From: CADEEL01 sp050246475
GTDB taxonomy: Bacteria; Pseudomonadota; Alphaproteobacteria; Caulobacterales; Aquidulcibacteraceae
Assembly: GCA_050246475.1 (NCBI GenBank)
Contig: JBFWVZ010000003.1
Span: 452,526-516,525 of the forward strand
Direction: 5' to 3'
DNA length: 64,000 bases
The position numbers and the translations under genes were made by a program. Below the pieces are notes generated by a model. It saw only the letters and a program-made list of their open reading frames with translations. It made no database searches and was not told the DNA's origin. Of the stretch, positions 39,348 to 48,384 are shown one piece after another; the stretch's first letter is position 1; each line of letters begins with the position of its first letter.

Positions 39348-39728
39348 TCAGCGCGGGGGATGGACTTCCGCCACGCGATAGACGAGCGCATCGCCGTCAG
39401 CCTCGTGCACCGTCACGTATTCGCCGGCGCGCAAGCGATGATCGCCGAGGCGGAAGAGCGGCTCGTCGGGGCCTTCTTCATCCTCGTCGTAACGGAAGAA
39501 CCAATGCGAGCCGCGATGGCTGAGCCAGCCGTCGGCTTTCTCGTCGGGATCGGGCGAGAAGCGATCCACGGTGCAGCGCGCCTTCGCGGCGCGCCACGCG
39601 GCCAGATCGAGTCTGTCGTCCGCGTCGAGCGGCGCCACGATCTTGTAGCCGCGCTGGTCGTCGCCTTCGGGAATGCCTGCGTCGGGATTGCGCGCCAAGC
39701 GCAGCACGATGGTTGAGAGACCGCTCAT
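39348..39728 (-). CDS. Conserved hypothetical protein
   Basis: The 126-residue soluble, acidic protein (MSGLSTIVLRLARNPDAGIP; later GSHWFFRYDEDEEGPDEP and ending YRVAEVHPPR) has AGGAGG before the start. It lies between USP genes within the low-oxygen cluster, and proteins of this type are found with fix/cco genes in alphaproteobacteria. No function is known to me. Confidence 0.72.
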   Translation of the reverse strand: MSGLSTIVLRLARNPDAGIPEGDDQRGYKIVAPLDADDRLDLAAWRAAKARCTVDRFSPDPDEKADGWLSHRGSHWFFRYDEDEEGPDEPLFRLGDHRLRAGEYVTVHEADGDALVYRVAEVHPPR

Positions 39729-39739
39729 CGCATCCTCCT

Positions 39740-40567
39740 TCAGTGCGCCAGCAAGAGCGGGATGGCGGCGTCTTCCAGCATCGTGCGCGTGGCGCCGCCG
39801 AAGAGCGCCTGCTGCAGGCGCGCGTGATGGTAGGCGCCCATGACGACGAGATCGCAGCAGGAATCCTCCGCCGCCGCGAGCAGCGCTTCGCCCGCATTGC
39901 GCCCGAGCCCGTCGAAATTGCGCACATCGACCCGGTAGCCGTGGCGCGCCAGATGCGCCGCGATATCGGCGCCTGGCGCTTCGCCGACGCCGCCCGCGCG
40001 CGGCTGCGCATCGACGGTGCCCACGATGATGTCATCGGCGCCCTCAAGAAAAGCGTGCGCCCCGGCTAGCGCGTGCGCGGCCTCCCGGCTTGCGTCCCAC
40101 GCCAGAAAGATTCTGGCGAAGCGTGCTTCGAGCTTGGCTTTCGCGGGTATCGCCAGAACGGGGCGGCCCGAATCCATCAGCAGCCCCTCCAGCACATCCA
40201 CGCGCGCGGACGCGCGCTCGCGCCCCGGCGCGGCGATGATCGAGAGATCGGAGTGGCGCGCCGCCGTCACCGCCGCGGCGATCGCCGCATGCGACCAAGT
40301 TTCGATCGTGCGCGCTTCCCAGGCGTTGCGCTTCGCCTGCACGTCGATCTTGGCGCGCGCCTTGGCCGCTTGCGCATGCACCATGTTGATCACGTCGCCG
40401 AGCACGGCCGTCATGCCGTCGCCGGCGGTGACGGGCTCGGGCAGCGGCGCCACCAGCGTCACCGCGACGTGCGCGTTGCGAACGATCTCGAGCGTTTCGA
40501 GCGCCTCAAGCAAAGCAGCGTCGCCCGGCTCGTCGAATACTGGTGCGAAAACATCCTTGATCGCCAT
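39740..40567 (-). CDS. Tandem universal stress protein
   Basis: The 275-residue protein is a third double-domain UspA member (MAIKDVFAPVFDEPGDAALL; VMGAYHHARLQQALFGGATR at the end). In the nucleotide-binding pattern the usual Gly-His is replaced by His-His (AYHHARL). It is 11 bases upstream of the hypothetical gene and 13 bases downstream of the flavodoxin-fold reductase, so it is operonic with both. Confidence 0.88.
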   Translation of the reverse strand: MAIKDVFAPVFDEPGDAALLEALETLEIVRNAHVAVTLVAPLPEPVTAGDGMTAVLGDVINMVHAQAAKARAKIDVQAKRNAWEARTIETWSHAAIAAAVTAARHSDLSIIAAPGRERASARVDVLEGLLMDSGRPVLAIPAKAKLEARFARIFLAWDASREAAHALAGAHAFLEGADDIIVGTVDAQPRAGGVGEAPGADIAAHLARHGYRVDVRNFDGLGRNAGEALLAAAEDSCCDLVVMGAYHHARLQQALFGGATRTMLEDAAIPLLLAH

Positions 40568-40580
40568 GGCGCTCTCTCCT

Positions 40581-41213
40581 TCAGTGCGGGGCTGCTGGTT
40601 GAAGCGTGCGCGCGGCAGGCGCGGCGCGCTCTGTTTCGGCCGCCGCGGAGCGCACTTCCTCGGCGCAGCGTTCGACCGCGTCGGCGCGCATGAACGGCGT
40701 CACGCAGCCGAAATGCACGTGATTGAGCACGCTCAGCCCGCAGACTTCAGCCCAGTGTCTGCTGAACAACGTCTCGATGGCGCTCAATTGCCCTTTGGCG
40801 TTCAGCCATTCTTCCGGCGCGCCCGAAGACGTAAAGCAAATGAGCCGCCGGCCCGTCAGCAGCGGCTGGTTCGCGCCGCCTTCGCGCGGCCCGTAGCCGA
40901 AGCCCATCCCGAACACGCGCTGGATGTAGCCGGAGACGATCGCCGGCGGCGTGTTGAACCAGAGCGGATAGAAGAACGCGAAGACATCCGCCGTTGCGAG
41001 GAAATCTCGCTCGCGCTCGACATCGGCCGCGACACAGAAGCCCTTGGGGCGCGGGATTTCGGAATCCGCGAGCCGCGGCTCGAACTGGATGTCGTAGAGA
41101 TCGCGCACGATCACGCCGCCGCCATTGGCGCGCACGGATTCGGAATAAGCGTCCGCCATGGTGAGCGTGAAGCTGCGTGCGGCGGGGTGTACGACGATGA
41201 GGGCGTGTTGCAT
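40581..41213 (-). CDS. Flavodoxin-fold NAD(P)H oxidoreductase (KefF/MdaB-like)
   Basis: The 210-residue protein has the flavodoxin-2 fold: ALIVVHPAARSFTLTMAD at the FMN phosphate site and FAFFYPLWFNTPPAIVSGYI around the flavin. Relatives are quinone reductases or regulators of potassium efflux. It lies 12 bases after the FixK-type regulator gene in the low-oxygen cluster, so control by that regulator is likely. The C-terminal 25 residues are Ala/Glu-rich and probably disordered. Confidence 0.82.
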   Translation of the reverse strand: MQHALIVVHPAARSFTLTMADAYSESVRANGGGVIVRDLYDIQFEPRLADSEIPRPKGFCVAADVERERDFLATADVFAFFYPLWFNTPPAIVSGYIQRVFGMGFGYGPREGGANQPLLTGRRLICFTSSGAPEEWLNAKGQLSAIETLFSRHWAEVCGLSVLNHVHFGCVTPFMRADAVERCAEEVRSAAAETERAAPAARTLQPAAPH

Positions 41214-41225
41214 GGCGGCCTCCGC

Positions 41226-41894
41226 TCACGCGGCGATCGTTTCGAAGGCTTGGCGGTCGCGAATGGTGACAAGCCGTGCGATCGGCATGGAGATCAATCC
41301 GTCTCGCTCAAGTTGCGTGAACGTGCGCGACACCGTTTCAATCGTGAGGCCGAGATAGTCGGCGATATCGCTTCGAGACATCGGCAGCTCGATCGCATCG
41401 CCGCCTCCGAGGCGATCGGCAATCTCGAGCAGGAAAGTGGTGACGCGCTCCAGCGCCGATTTGCGGCCCAGCAGGAGCATGTGCTCCTGCAGCCGTTCGA
41501 GATCGTGCGCCGTGAGATCCCACATCACACGGCCGATCCGGGCATTGCGGCTCGCCGCGTCTTCGATCAGCGAGCGGCGCGCCATCGCGATGCGGCTGTT
41601 CACCACCGCCTCGGCGGCGAAGCGGTGCGCCGCGCCGGGCTCGAACCCGAACACTTCGCCAGGAAGGAAGAATGCGCTGATGTGGCGCCGGCCATCGCCC
41701 AAGAGGCGCGTGATCCGCACCGCGCCGGAGACGACCTTGTAAACGTAGCGCGCCGCGTCTTCCTCCGCGTAGATTTCCTCGTTGCGGGCAAACGGCGCGG
41801 TCACGCTGGAGACGGGCAGACCGGGGGCGAATTCATGGGCCCCGCGCGCCTGGGGCGCTTCGAACCGGCTTTCATTGAGCGCCAACATCGTCAT
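41226..41894 (-). CDS. fixK: Crp/Fnr-family regulator, FixK type
   Basis: The 222-residue protein has a cyclic-nucleotide-binding-like sensor domain (VYKVVSGAVRITRLLGDGRR; ISAFFLPGEVFGFEPG) and a C-terminal helix-turn-helix, MSRSDIADYLGLTIETVSRT, the Fnr/FixK recognition helix with E-x-x-S-R. It lacks the N-terminal cysteines that hold the FeS cluster of Fnr, so it should not sense oxygen directly and fits FixK, controlled by FixLJ. FixK boxes at 42804 and 51150 are the obvious targets. A FixJ-like site lies 70 bases upstream. Confidence 0.9.
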   Translation of the reverse strand: MTMLALNESRFEAPQARGAHEFAPGLPVSSVTAPFARNEEIYAEEDAARYVYKVVSGAVRITRLLGDGRRHISAFFLPGEVFGFEPGAAHRFAAEAVVNSRIAMARRSLIEDAASRNARIGRVMWDLTAHDLERLQEHMLLLGRKSALERVTTFLLEIADRLGGGDAIELPMSRSDIADYLGLTIETVSRTFTQLERDGLISMPIARLVTIRDRQAFETIAA

Positions 41895-41964
41895 GCCCTG
41901 TCTCCCTTGTGGTGAGAAAGGGCTACCGCGCGCCGGGCGGCCGAAACATTCAGGTCGAACGCTT

Positions 41965-41980
41965 AAGGGAAACTACGTAA
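41965..41980 (-). promoter_or_regulatory. FixJ-like binding site upstream of fixK
   Basis: On the minus strand the sequence reads TTACGTAGTTTCCCTT. Its TTACGTAG core matches the FixJ consensus GTAMGTAG at seven of eight positions. It lies 71-86 bases before the fixK start, a normal distance for activation by a phosphorylated FixJ. Confidence 0.45.
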
Positions 41981-41991
41981 CGCAGCGTCGC

Positions 41992-42417
41992 TCAGGCGAG
42001 CGCGCCGAGCAGCGCCTTGGCGTCGGCGTTCACGTAGTCGCCGACGATTTCGCGCGTCACGCGCGATTTCAGCTTCGCCGGCGCCGTTTCGCGGAACGCG
42101 CCGAGCGCGCGCGGCCCCGCCGCCACGATAAGCCGATCGAACGCTCTGGCCGCAGCGCGCATTTCAAGATGCGCCGCGACATCGGCGACGAACGCGGTTT
42201 CGAGATTGCGCTCGGCGTCCGTGCGCGGCGCGGCGGCGCCGCGATGCGGGCTCGCGCTCGAATAGACCGTGTCGGCCGGCGCTTCGAACCTCGGCTTGTG
42301 CGGGCCGCTGCGCGCTTCGTCTTCAAGCTCAATCAGCTCGCCCGCGCCGATGCGATAGTGAAAGACGCGGCACGCGGCCCCGTCAAAGGTCGCGACCCAG
42401 GTGATCTCGGATTTCAT
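41992..42417 (-). CDS. Host-attachment-family protein (Host_attach/BaeRF-like)
   Basis: The 141-residue protein starts MKSEITWVATFDGAACRVF and contains ERNLETAFVADVAAHLEM, FDRLIVAAGPRALGAFRE and LKSRVTREIVGDYVN, the pattern of the host attachment/AtsE-like family (PF10116-type). Its molecular function is not settled. The gene is upstream of fixK on the same strand, separated by 97 bases that contain the FixJ-like site. Confidence 0.82.
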   Translation of the reverse strand: MKSEITWVATFDGAACRVFHYRIGAGELIELEDEARSGPHKPRFEAPADTVYSSASPHRGAAAPRTDAERNLETAFVADVAAHLEMRAAARAFDRLIVAAGPRALGAFRETAPAKLKSRVTREIVGDYVNADAKALLGALA

Positions 42418-42467
42418 GCGCGGCTCCGGCGTTCCCTCAGCTAGATGTGTTCCGGATGAGCGCGCGT

Positions 42468-42752
42468 TCAAGCGCGCGCCAGCGCCTTTGTGTACGCAAG
42501 AAGCGAGTTGAAGAGGACGCCCGCGCCGACGGCCGCTAGGCTCAACGCCGGCCAGCACCGCGCGCAATGGCCGAGAAGGGTTTGGCTTTCACCGTGAATC
42601 GCGGCGCCGCCGCACCAGGCGCCGGAGACCACGCTCTCGATTCCGGCGGCCGCCTCGGCCTGGCGCAGAAGCACGAGCCCGGCAGCAAGCGCCGCCGCTC
42701 CGGCGATGGCTCGGATCTCCGCCGCGCGGAGATGAAGTGCGGGTGTGTTCAT
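42468..42752 (-). CDS. Small membrane protein with Cys motifs
   Basis: The 94-residue protein starts MNTPALHLRAAEIRAIAG after AAGGGGAA. Two hydrophobic segments (AGAAALAAGLVLL; LSLAAVGAGVLFNSLLAY) flank a loop with GAWCGGAAIHGES and GHCARCWPAL (CxxC). It is divergent from ccoN, sharing the gap that holds the FixK box. The family is unknown; a thiol or metal role in oxidase assembly would fit the context but is inference. Confidence 0.65.
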   Translation of the reverse strand: MNTPALHLRAAEIRAIAGAAALAAGLVLLRQAEAAAGIESVVSGAWCGGAAIHGESQTLLGHCARCWPALSLAAVGAGVLFNSLLAYTKALARA

Positions 42753-42803
42753 ACGCAATTCCCCTTTGCGATTCCTGGGTAGGCGCAGGACCCGCGCGCG
42801 CCC

Positions 42804-42817
42804 TTGATCCACGTCAA
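42804..42817. promoter_or_regulatory. FixK/Fnr box upstream of ccoNOQP
   Basis: TTGAT-CCAC-GTCAA is nearly the perfect anaerobox TTGAT-N4-ATCAA. It lies 75 bases before the ccoN ATG and 52 bases upstream of the divergent small membrane gene, so it can serve both. Confidence 0.8.
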
Positions 42818-42891
42818 AGCCGCGGACGCGGCTCAAGCGCATGCAAGCCCCGCGGCCCGCGCCAATGCGAGTCGCCGCTTGAGGGGCGCGC

Positions 42892-44532
42892 ATGACGACG
42901 CAAACGAACGCGACGAAATTCGACGATCCATGGGAGGCGATCCCCATCGCCGCGATCGTCGTGATCGGCGCGCTGCTGTGCCTTGCCGGCGCCGCGCGCG
43001 CCGAGGACTTCCGCTTCGAAACGCAGATGTACACCGCCGCCGCCGGCTTCGTGTTCGGTCTCTGGGCGCTGGCCTATTGGCTGGCGAACCGCGCCGAGGG
43101 CCAGCGCACTTTCTATCAGGACAACGTCATCAAGGCGGGCGTCGTCGCTTCGATGTTCTGGGGGATCGCGGGGCTGCTGGTCGGCGTCGTCATCGCACTG
43201 CAGCTGTCCTTCCCCGAGATTTTCTACTTTCCAGAACTCGGCTGGACGAATTTCGGGCGCATGCGGCCGCTGCACACTTCGGCCGTCATCTTCGCGTTCG
43301 GCGGCAATGTGCTCATCGCGACGAGCTTCTATGTCGTGCAGCGCACATCGCGCGCGCGCCTCGCCGGGGGCGCTTGGCCGTGGTTCGTGTTCTGGGGCTA
43401 CCAGCTCTTCATCGTGCTCGCGGGCACGGGCTATCTCTTGGGCGTCACGCAAGGGCGCGAATACGCCGAGCCGCCTTGGTACACCGATCTTTGGCTGACG
43501 CTCGTCTGGGTCGTCTATCTGCTCGTCTATCTCGCCACGCTCTGGAAGCGGCAAGAGAAGCACATCTACGTCGCCAACTGGTTCTATCTCGCGTTCATCG
43601 TGACGATAGCGATGCTGCACATCGTCAACAATCTCGCGGTGCCCATCTCGTTCTCCAGCTGGTTCAGCTATTCGGCGTTCGCGGGCGTGCAGGATGCGCT
43701 GACGCAATGGTGGTACGGCCACAACGCCGTCGGCTTCTTCCTCACCGCCGGCTTCCTCGGGATCATGTATTATTTCATCCCGAAGCAGGCCGAGCGGCCG
43801 GTCTATTCGTACCGGCTCTCCATCATCCACTTCTGGGCGCTCATCTTCCTCTACATCTGGGCAGGCCCGCACCATTTGCACTACACCGCGCTGCCGCAAT
43901 GGGCCCAAACGCTCGGCGCCACGTTCTCCATCATGCTCTGGATGCCGAGCTGGGGCGGCATGATCAACGGGCTGATGACGCTCTCCGGCGCGTGGGACAA
44001 GCTCAGAACCGATCCCGTTCTGCGCATGCTCGTCGTCTCCGTCGCGTTCTACGGGATGAGCACGTTCGAAGGCCCGGTGATGAGCATCCGCGCCGTGAAC
44101 TCCCTCTCGCACTATACGGACTGGACGATAGGCCACGTGCACTCCGGCGCGCTCGGCTGGGTCGGCTTCGTCTCCTTCGGCGCGATCTATTGCCTTGTGC
44201 CGTGGCTGTGGAAGCGCGAGCGCCTTTACTCGAACGCGCTTGTCGAATGGCATTTCTGGATCGCGACGCTCGGCATCGTTCTCTACATCACGTCGATGTG
44301 GGTCGCCGGCATCATGCAGGGGCTCATGTGGCGCGCCTATAACGAGTTCGGCTTCCTCGAATACTCGTTCGTCGAGACCGTCGAGGCGATGCATCCCTAT
44401 TACATCATTCGCGCTTTGGGCGGCGTGCTTTACCTCCTTGGCGCACTTCTCATGGCCTACAATCTCTGGCGCACCGTGCAGGGCCCTGCGCCCGCGCGCG
44501 CGCCCCAAATCCACGCCGTTCCGGCGCAATAG
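42892..44532 (+). CDS. ccoN: cbb3-type cytochrome c oxidase subunit I
   Basis: The 546-residue subunit carries low-spin haem b and the haem b3-CuB site of the high-affinity terminal oxidase. About twelve membrane segments are visible; haem/CuB His residues are in LHTSAVIFAFGGN, WWYGHNAVGFFLTAG, WAGPHHLHYTA and WTIGHVHSGALGW. It is first of ccoNOQP and lies under a FixK box. N-terminal start MTTQTNATKF is followed by the first helix directly. Confidence 0.97.
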   Translation: MTTQTNATKFDDPWEAIPIAAIVVIGALLCLAGAARAEDFRFETQMYTAAAGFVFGLWALAYWLANRAEGQRTFYQDNVIKAGVVASMFWGIAGLLVGVVIALQLSFPEIFYFPELGWTNFGRMRPLHTSAVIFAFGGNVLIATSFYVVQRTSRARLAGGAWPWFVFWGYQLFIVLAGTGYLLGVTQGREYAEPPWYTDLWLTLVWVVYLLVYLATLWKRQEKHIYVANWFYLAFIVTIAMLHIVNNLAVPISFSSWFSYSAFAGVQDALTQWWYGHNAVGFFLTAGFLGIMYYFIPKQAERPVYSYRLSIIHFWALIFLYIWAGPHHLHYTALPQWAQTLGATFSIMLWMPSWGGMINGLMTLSGAWDKLRTDPVLRMLVVSVAFYGMSTFEGPVMSIRAVNSLSHYTDWTIGHVHSGALGWVGFVSFGAIYCLVPWLWKRERLYSNALVEWHFWIATLGIVLYITSMWVAGIMQGLMWRAYNEFGFLEYSFVETVEAMHPYYIIRALGGVLYLLGALLMAYNLWRTVQGPAPARAPQIHAVPAQ

Positions 44533-44543
44533 GAGCGGCGATC

Positions 44544-45278
44544 ATGTGGCGCCTCCATCGCTTCTTTGAAAAATACACGATGATCCTGCTGATCGGGATT
44601 CTCGTCGTCGTCTCGATCGGCGGGCTCGTGCAGATCACGCCGCTCTTCTTCATCGAATCCACGATCGAGCGCGTGGAGGGCGTGCGGCCTTACACGCCGC
44701 TCGAACTCGCGGGCCGGCAAGTGTACGTCCGCGAGGGCTGCTACACCTGCCACTCGCAGATGATCCGCCCGCTGCGCGATGAGGTGGAGCGTTACGGCCA
44801 TTATAGCCTCGCGGCCGAGAGCATGTACGACCACCCCTTCCAATGGGGCTCGAAGCGCACCGGCCCCGATCTCGCGCGCGTGGGCGGACGCTACAGCGAC
44901 GAATGGCACCGCGATCACTTGATCGAGCCGCGCTCCGTCGTGCCGGAATCGATCATGCCGCCCTACGCGTTCTTGAGCGATCACACGCTCGATCCCTCAC
45001 GCGCCGTCGAGCATCTGCGCGCGAACCGCATGGTCGGCGTGCCTTATACGGATGAGCAACTCGCCAACGCAGGCGCCGATATGCGCACGCAAGTCGATCC
45101 GATGTCGCCGGGTTTTGACGATTTCCGCCGCCGCTACCCGAACGCGCCGATCCGCGATTTCGACGGCGATCCGGCCCGCCTCACCGAGATGGACGCCATC
45201 ATCGCTTATCTCCAGCACCTCGGCACGAGCGTCGATTTCTCCACCTACGAGGCTGAAGCGCCTCAAAACCTCCGGTGA
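44544..45278 (+). CDS. ccoO: cbb3-type cytochrome c oxidase subunit II
   Basis: The 244-residue monohaem subunit has an N-terminal membrane anchor (TMILLIGILVVVSIGGLVQI) and the haem c motif EGCYTCHSQMIRP. Met ligand candidates lie in VPESIMPPY. It follows ccoN by 11 bases and passes electrons from CcoP to CcoN. Confidence 0.97.
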   Translation: MWRLHRFFEKYTMILLIGILVVVSIGGLVQITPLFFIESTIERVEGVRPYTPLELAGRQVYVREGCYTCHSQMIRPLRDEVERYGHYSLAAESMYDHPFQWGSKRTGPDLARVGGRYSDEWHRDHLIEPRSVVPESIMPPYAFLSDHTLDPSRAVEHLRANRMVGVPYTDEQLANAGADMRTQVDPMSPGFDDFRRRYPNAPIRDFDGDPARLTEMDAIIAYLQHLGTSVDFSTYEAEAPQNLR

Positions 45279-45283
45279 GCGCG

Positions 45284-45451
45284 ATGAGCTACGCCGCCAT
45301 ATCCCACTTCGCGCAGACTTGGGGGCTTGCGCTTCTGCTCGTCTGCTTCGCCGCGGCGCTCGTTTACGCGCTTTGGCCCGGCAATCGCGAAAAATTCCAA
45401 CGCGCAGCGCGCGCGCCGCTCGAGAAGGATGATGCAAATGGCGGCGCCTGA
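45284..45451 (+). CDS. ccoQ: cbb3 oxidase small subunit CcoQ
   Basis: A 55-residue frame starting MSYAAISHFAQTWGLALLLV has one membrane helix then LWPGNREKFQRAARAPL, typical of CcoQ (a short helix followed by a basic/polar tail). It begins five bases after ccoO and overlaps the ccoP start by 14 bases. It stabilises the oxidase complex in other species. Confidence 0.9.
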   Translation: MSYAAISHFAQTWGLALLLVCFAAALVYALWPGNREKFQRAARAPLEKDDANGGA

Positions 45452-46382
45452 AGACCGCGAGATTGACGCTCACAGCGGCCAAGCAACCACCGGCCATGAA
45501 TGGGACGGCATCAAGGAGCTCGATACGCCGCTGCCGCGCTGGTGGCTTTATATCTTCTACGCCTCGATCGCGGCGGCGGTGATCTATTGGGTGCTGATGC
45601 CCGCGTGGCCGCTGGTCAACGGCTATACGCAAGGCCTGCTCAATTTCTCTGACCGCCGCAACGTCGCCGCCGACGTTCGCGCGCTGCAAACTGCGCGCGC
45701 CCCGCTGCTTGAGCGCCTGCAGCGCACGCGCCCCGAAGAGATCGTCGCCGATCCGCAATTGCGCGAGTTCGCGTTCGCGGCCGGTGAAGCGGTCTTTGGC
45801 GACAATTGCCGCACCTGCCACGGCGCGGGCGGCGCCGGCGCGCCGGGCTTCCCCAGCCTCGCCGACGATGTCTGGCTCTGGGGCGGCACGCTGGAGGACA
45901 TCGAACAAACGATCAGAACCGGCATCCGCTCCGGCCACGCGGACGCGCGCATGTCGCAGATGCCCGCGTTCGGGCGCGATCAGATGCTCACGCGCGCACA
46001 GATCGGCGATGTCACGGAATATGTGCTGAGCCTTGGCCCCGCGCGTGCGCGCACGAATCCGAACCCGCAGGGCGCAGCGCGCGGCGCGGCGATCTACGCA
46101 CAGCAATGCGCGGCATGCCACGGCGCGACCGGCCAGGGCGATCGCACGCAAGGCGCGCCGAGCCTCACCGACGATGTCTGGCTCTACGGCGGTTCGCGCG
46201 AGGAAGTGCGCCGCCAGATCGAGCAAGGGCGCAACGGCGTCATGCCGAACTGGGATCGCCGCTTCGACGCCGCCACGATCCGCGCGCTCGCGATCTATGT
46301 GTACGCCCTGGGCGGCGGCGAGCCCACGCCCGCGCCGCCCGCGCCGGCCCCCGCTGAAAGCGAGGCGGCGCCCGCGCAATGA
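45438..46382 (+). CDS. ccoP: cbb3-type cytochrome c oxidase dihaem subunit III
   Basis: The 314-residue protein has an N-terminal segment, one membrane helix (RWWLYIFYASIAAAVIYWVL) and two haem c sites, DNCRTCHGAGG and QQCAACHGATG, in paired cytochrome domains. The Pro/Ala-rich tail is not conserved. The start at 45438 (MAAPEDRE) is preferred because AAGGA lies eight bases upstream; ATGs at 45429 and 45432 are alternatives. It overlaps ccoG by four bases. Confidence 0.96.
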   Translation: MAAPEDREIDAHSGQATTGHEWDGIKELDTPLPRWWLYIFYASIAAAVIYWVLMPAWPLVNGYTQGLLNFSDRRNVAADVRALQTARAPLLERLQRTRPEEIVADPQLREFAFAAGEAVFGDNCRTCHGAGGAGAPGFPSLADDVWLWGGTLEDIEQTIRTGIRSGHADARMSQMPAFGRDQMLTRAQIGDVTEYVLSLGPARARTNPNPQGAARGAAIYAQQCAACHGATGQGDRTQGAPSLTDDVWLYGGSREEVRRQIEQGRNGVMPNWDRRFDAATIRALAIYVYALGGGEPTPAPPAPAPAESEAAPAQ

Positions 46383-47878
46383 ACGCCCCTGTCCAATTGT
46401 TGCCGCGCCGCAAAGCGTCACAGGACGAGCCGCACCGCATCGACGTCGAGGCGGTGAACGCGAAAGGCGCGCGCGCGCTTTATAAGAAGCGCCAGCAAAT
46501 CTATCCGAAGCTCGTTCAGGGCCGCTTCCGCACGATCAAGTGGGCCGCGATGATCGTGTTGCTCGCCATCTATTACGTGACGCCGTGGATTCGCTGGGAG
46601 CGCGCCGGCGCCGCGCCCGATCAAGCCGTGCTCGTCGATTTCGAAGGCCGGCGCTTCTATTTCTTCATCCTCGAACTCTGGCCGCAGGAAATCTATTACA
46701 TCACCGGCCTGCTCATCCTGGCGTCGGTCGGCCTCTTTCTGGCGACGGCGCTCGTCGGGCGCGTCTGGTGCGGCTACGCATGCCCCCAAACCGTTTGGAC
46801 CGACCTTTTCATTTACGTCGAGCGCTTCTTTGAAGGAGATCGCAACGCGCGCATCCGTCTCGACAAGGCGCCCTTGAGCCTCTCGAAGCTGGCGCGTAAG
46901 AGCGCCAAGCACATTGTTTGGCTGCTGATCGCCCTCGTCACCGGCGGCGCGTGGGTCTTCTATTTCGCCGACGCGCCGACGCTCTTTGCCGACATCTTCA
47001 CCGGCCGGGCCGATCCAACCGTTTATCTCTTCATCGGTCTTTTCACCTTCACCACTTACACGCTCGCCGGCACGATGCGCGAACAGGTCTGCACCTATAT
47101 GTGCCCCTGGCCGCGCATTCAGGCGGCGATGACCGATCAGGACGCGCTCTCCGTCACCTACCGCACCGATCGCGGCGAGCCGCGCGGCCCGCACAAGAAG
47201 GGCGAGAGCTGGGAAGGCCGCGGCGATTGCATCGACTGCAATCAGTGTGTGGCAGCCTGCCCGCAAGGCATCGACATCCGCGACGGCGATCAGCTCGAAT
47301 GCATCAATTGCGCGCTCTGCATCGACGCCTGCGACGCCATCATGGAAAAAATCGGCCGGCCGCGCGGCCTCATCGCCTACGACACGCACGCCAATGTCGC
47401 ACGGCGTGCGCGCGGCGAGAAGGCCGGCTGGCGCTTCGTGCGCCCGCGCACATTGCTCTACGCCGTCGTCTTCGCACTTGTCGGCGCGCTCATGCTCGGC
47501 GCGTTGATGACGCGCCAGACCGTCAGCCTCGACGTGGTGCGCGACCGCAATCCGCCCTTCGTGCGCCTGGCCGATGGTTCGATCCGCAACAATTACCTGC
47601 TCAAGATCATCAACATGGATCCCCACGCGCGCAGCGTTGACATTTCCGTCGAGGGCGTCGCGGGCGCGCATCTCTCCATGTTCGGCCGCGACGGCGAGAG
47701 CGACACGCTCAATGTCGAGGCGCGCGCCGATTCCGTGACGACGGTGCGCGTGCACGTAACGGCGCCGGCGGGCGCCGCGGAGGGGCCTTCTCGCGTCACG
47801 TTTGATCTTCGCGACGCCGCGACGGAGGCGTCGCTTGCGGAGAGCCAGGCCGCGTTTGTTGGGAGTGAACAGCGATGA
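46379..47878 (+). CDS. ccoG: Cytochrome oxidase assembly ferredoxin-like protein CcoG/FixG
   Basis: The 499-residue membrane protein has about five helices, a proximal Cys cluster in CGYACPQTVWTDLF, and two 4Fe-4S motifs, CIDCNQCVAACPQGIDIR and CINCALCIDACDAIM. CcoG reduces copper for delivery to the CuB site of cbb3 oxidase. A C-terminal Ig-like domain (about 380-490) faces the periplasm. It has ATGA overlaps at both ends. Confidence 0.96.
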   Translation: MNAPVQLLPRRKASQDEPHRIDVEAVNAKGARALYKKRQQIYPKLVQGRFRTIKWAAMIVLLAIYYVTPWIRWERAGAAPDQAVLVDFEGRRFYFFILELWPQEIYYITGLLILASVGLFLATALVGRVWCGYACPQTVWTDLFIYVERFFEGDRNARIRLDKAPLSLSKLARKSAKHIVWLLIALVTGGAWVFYFADAPTLFADIFTGRADPTVYLFIGLFTFTTYTLAGTMREQVCTYMCPWPRIQAAMTDQDALSVTYRTDRGEPRGPHKKGESWEGRGDCIDCNQCVAACPQGIDIRDGDQLECINCALCIDACDAIMEKIGRPRGLIAYDTHANVARRARGEKAGWRFVRPRTLLYAVVFALVGALMLGALMTRQTVSLDVVRDRNPPFVRLADGSIRNNYLLKIINMDPHARSVDISVEGVAGAHLSMFGRDGESDTLNVEARADSVTTVRVHVTAPAGAAEGPSRVTFDLRDAATEASLAESQAAFVGSEQR

Positions 47879-48384
47879 GCCCCATGGCGCGAAAGCCCTT
47901 CGAGCTGCGCGGCGCCCACGTGCTGTGGATGCTGCTGCTCTTCTTCGGCGCGGTCATCGCGATCAATGTCGCGTTCTCCGTGATTGCCGTGCAGAGTTTT
48001 CCTGGCGAGGATGTGCGCCGCTCCTATCTCCAGGGCATCCGCTACAACGACACGCTGGAAGAGCGCCGCACGCAAGCCGCGCTCGGCTGGAGCGCCACTG
48101 CCGCGCTTCTCGCCGAAGGCGAGGAAGCCGTCGTCGAGGTTCGCATTACCGACGCACGCGAGCGCGGCGTGGAAGGCCTGCTGATCGAAGGCGCGCTCCG
48201 CCGCCCGATGAACGCACATGAGGATGTTGCGCTCTCGTTCATTGGAAGAGGCGACGGAATCTATCGCGCGCGCGTTCCAAGTTTGAACCAGGGCGTTTGG
48301 GAATTGCGCGCCAGCGCACATCGCGGCGCATCCCGCTTTGACTTTGGACGGAGGTTCGAGTGGCTGCGTCCGGTCTCGCGCTAG
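47875..48384 (+). CDS. ccoH: cbb3 oxidase assembly protein CcoH/FixH
   Basis: The 169-residue protein has one N-terminal membrane helix (HVLWMLLLFFGAVIAINVAF) and a periplasmic FixH domain (VRRSYLQGIRYNDTLEERR, ending WELRASAHRGASRFDFGRRF). It helps stabilise the oxidase during assembly. It overlaps ccoG by four bases and ccoI by 25. Confidence 0.93.
   Translation: MSPMARKPFELRGAHVLWMLLLFFGAVIAINVAFSVIAVQSFPGEDVRRSYLQGIRYNDTLEERRTQAALGWSATAALLAEGEEAVVEVRITDARERGVEGLLIEGALRRPMNAHEDVALSFIGRGDGIYRARVPSLNQGVWELRASAHRGASRFDFGRRFEWLRPVSR

Noticed and set aside
42814..44529. 571-residue open frame on the minus strand over ccoN
   Set aside because: It is antisense to an intact ccoN and highly charged with no family pattern.
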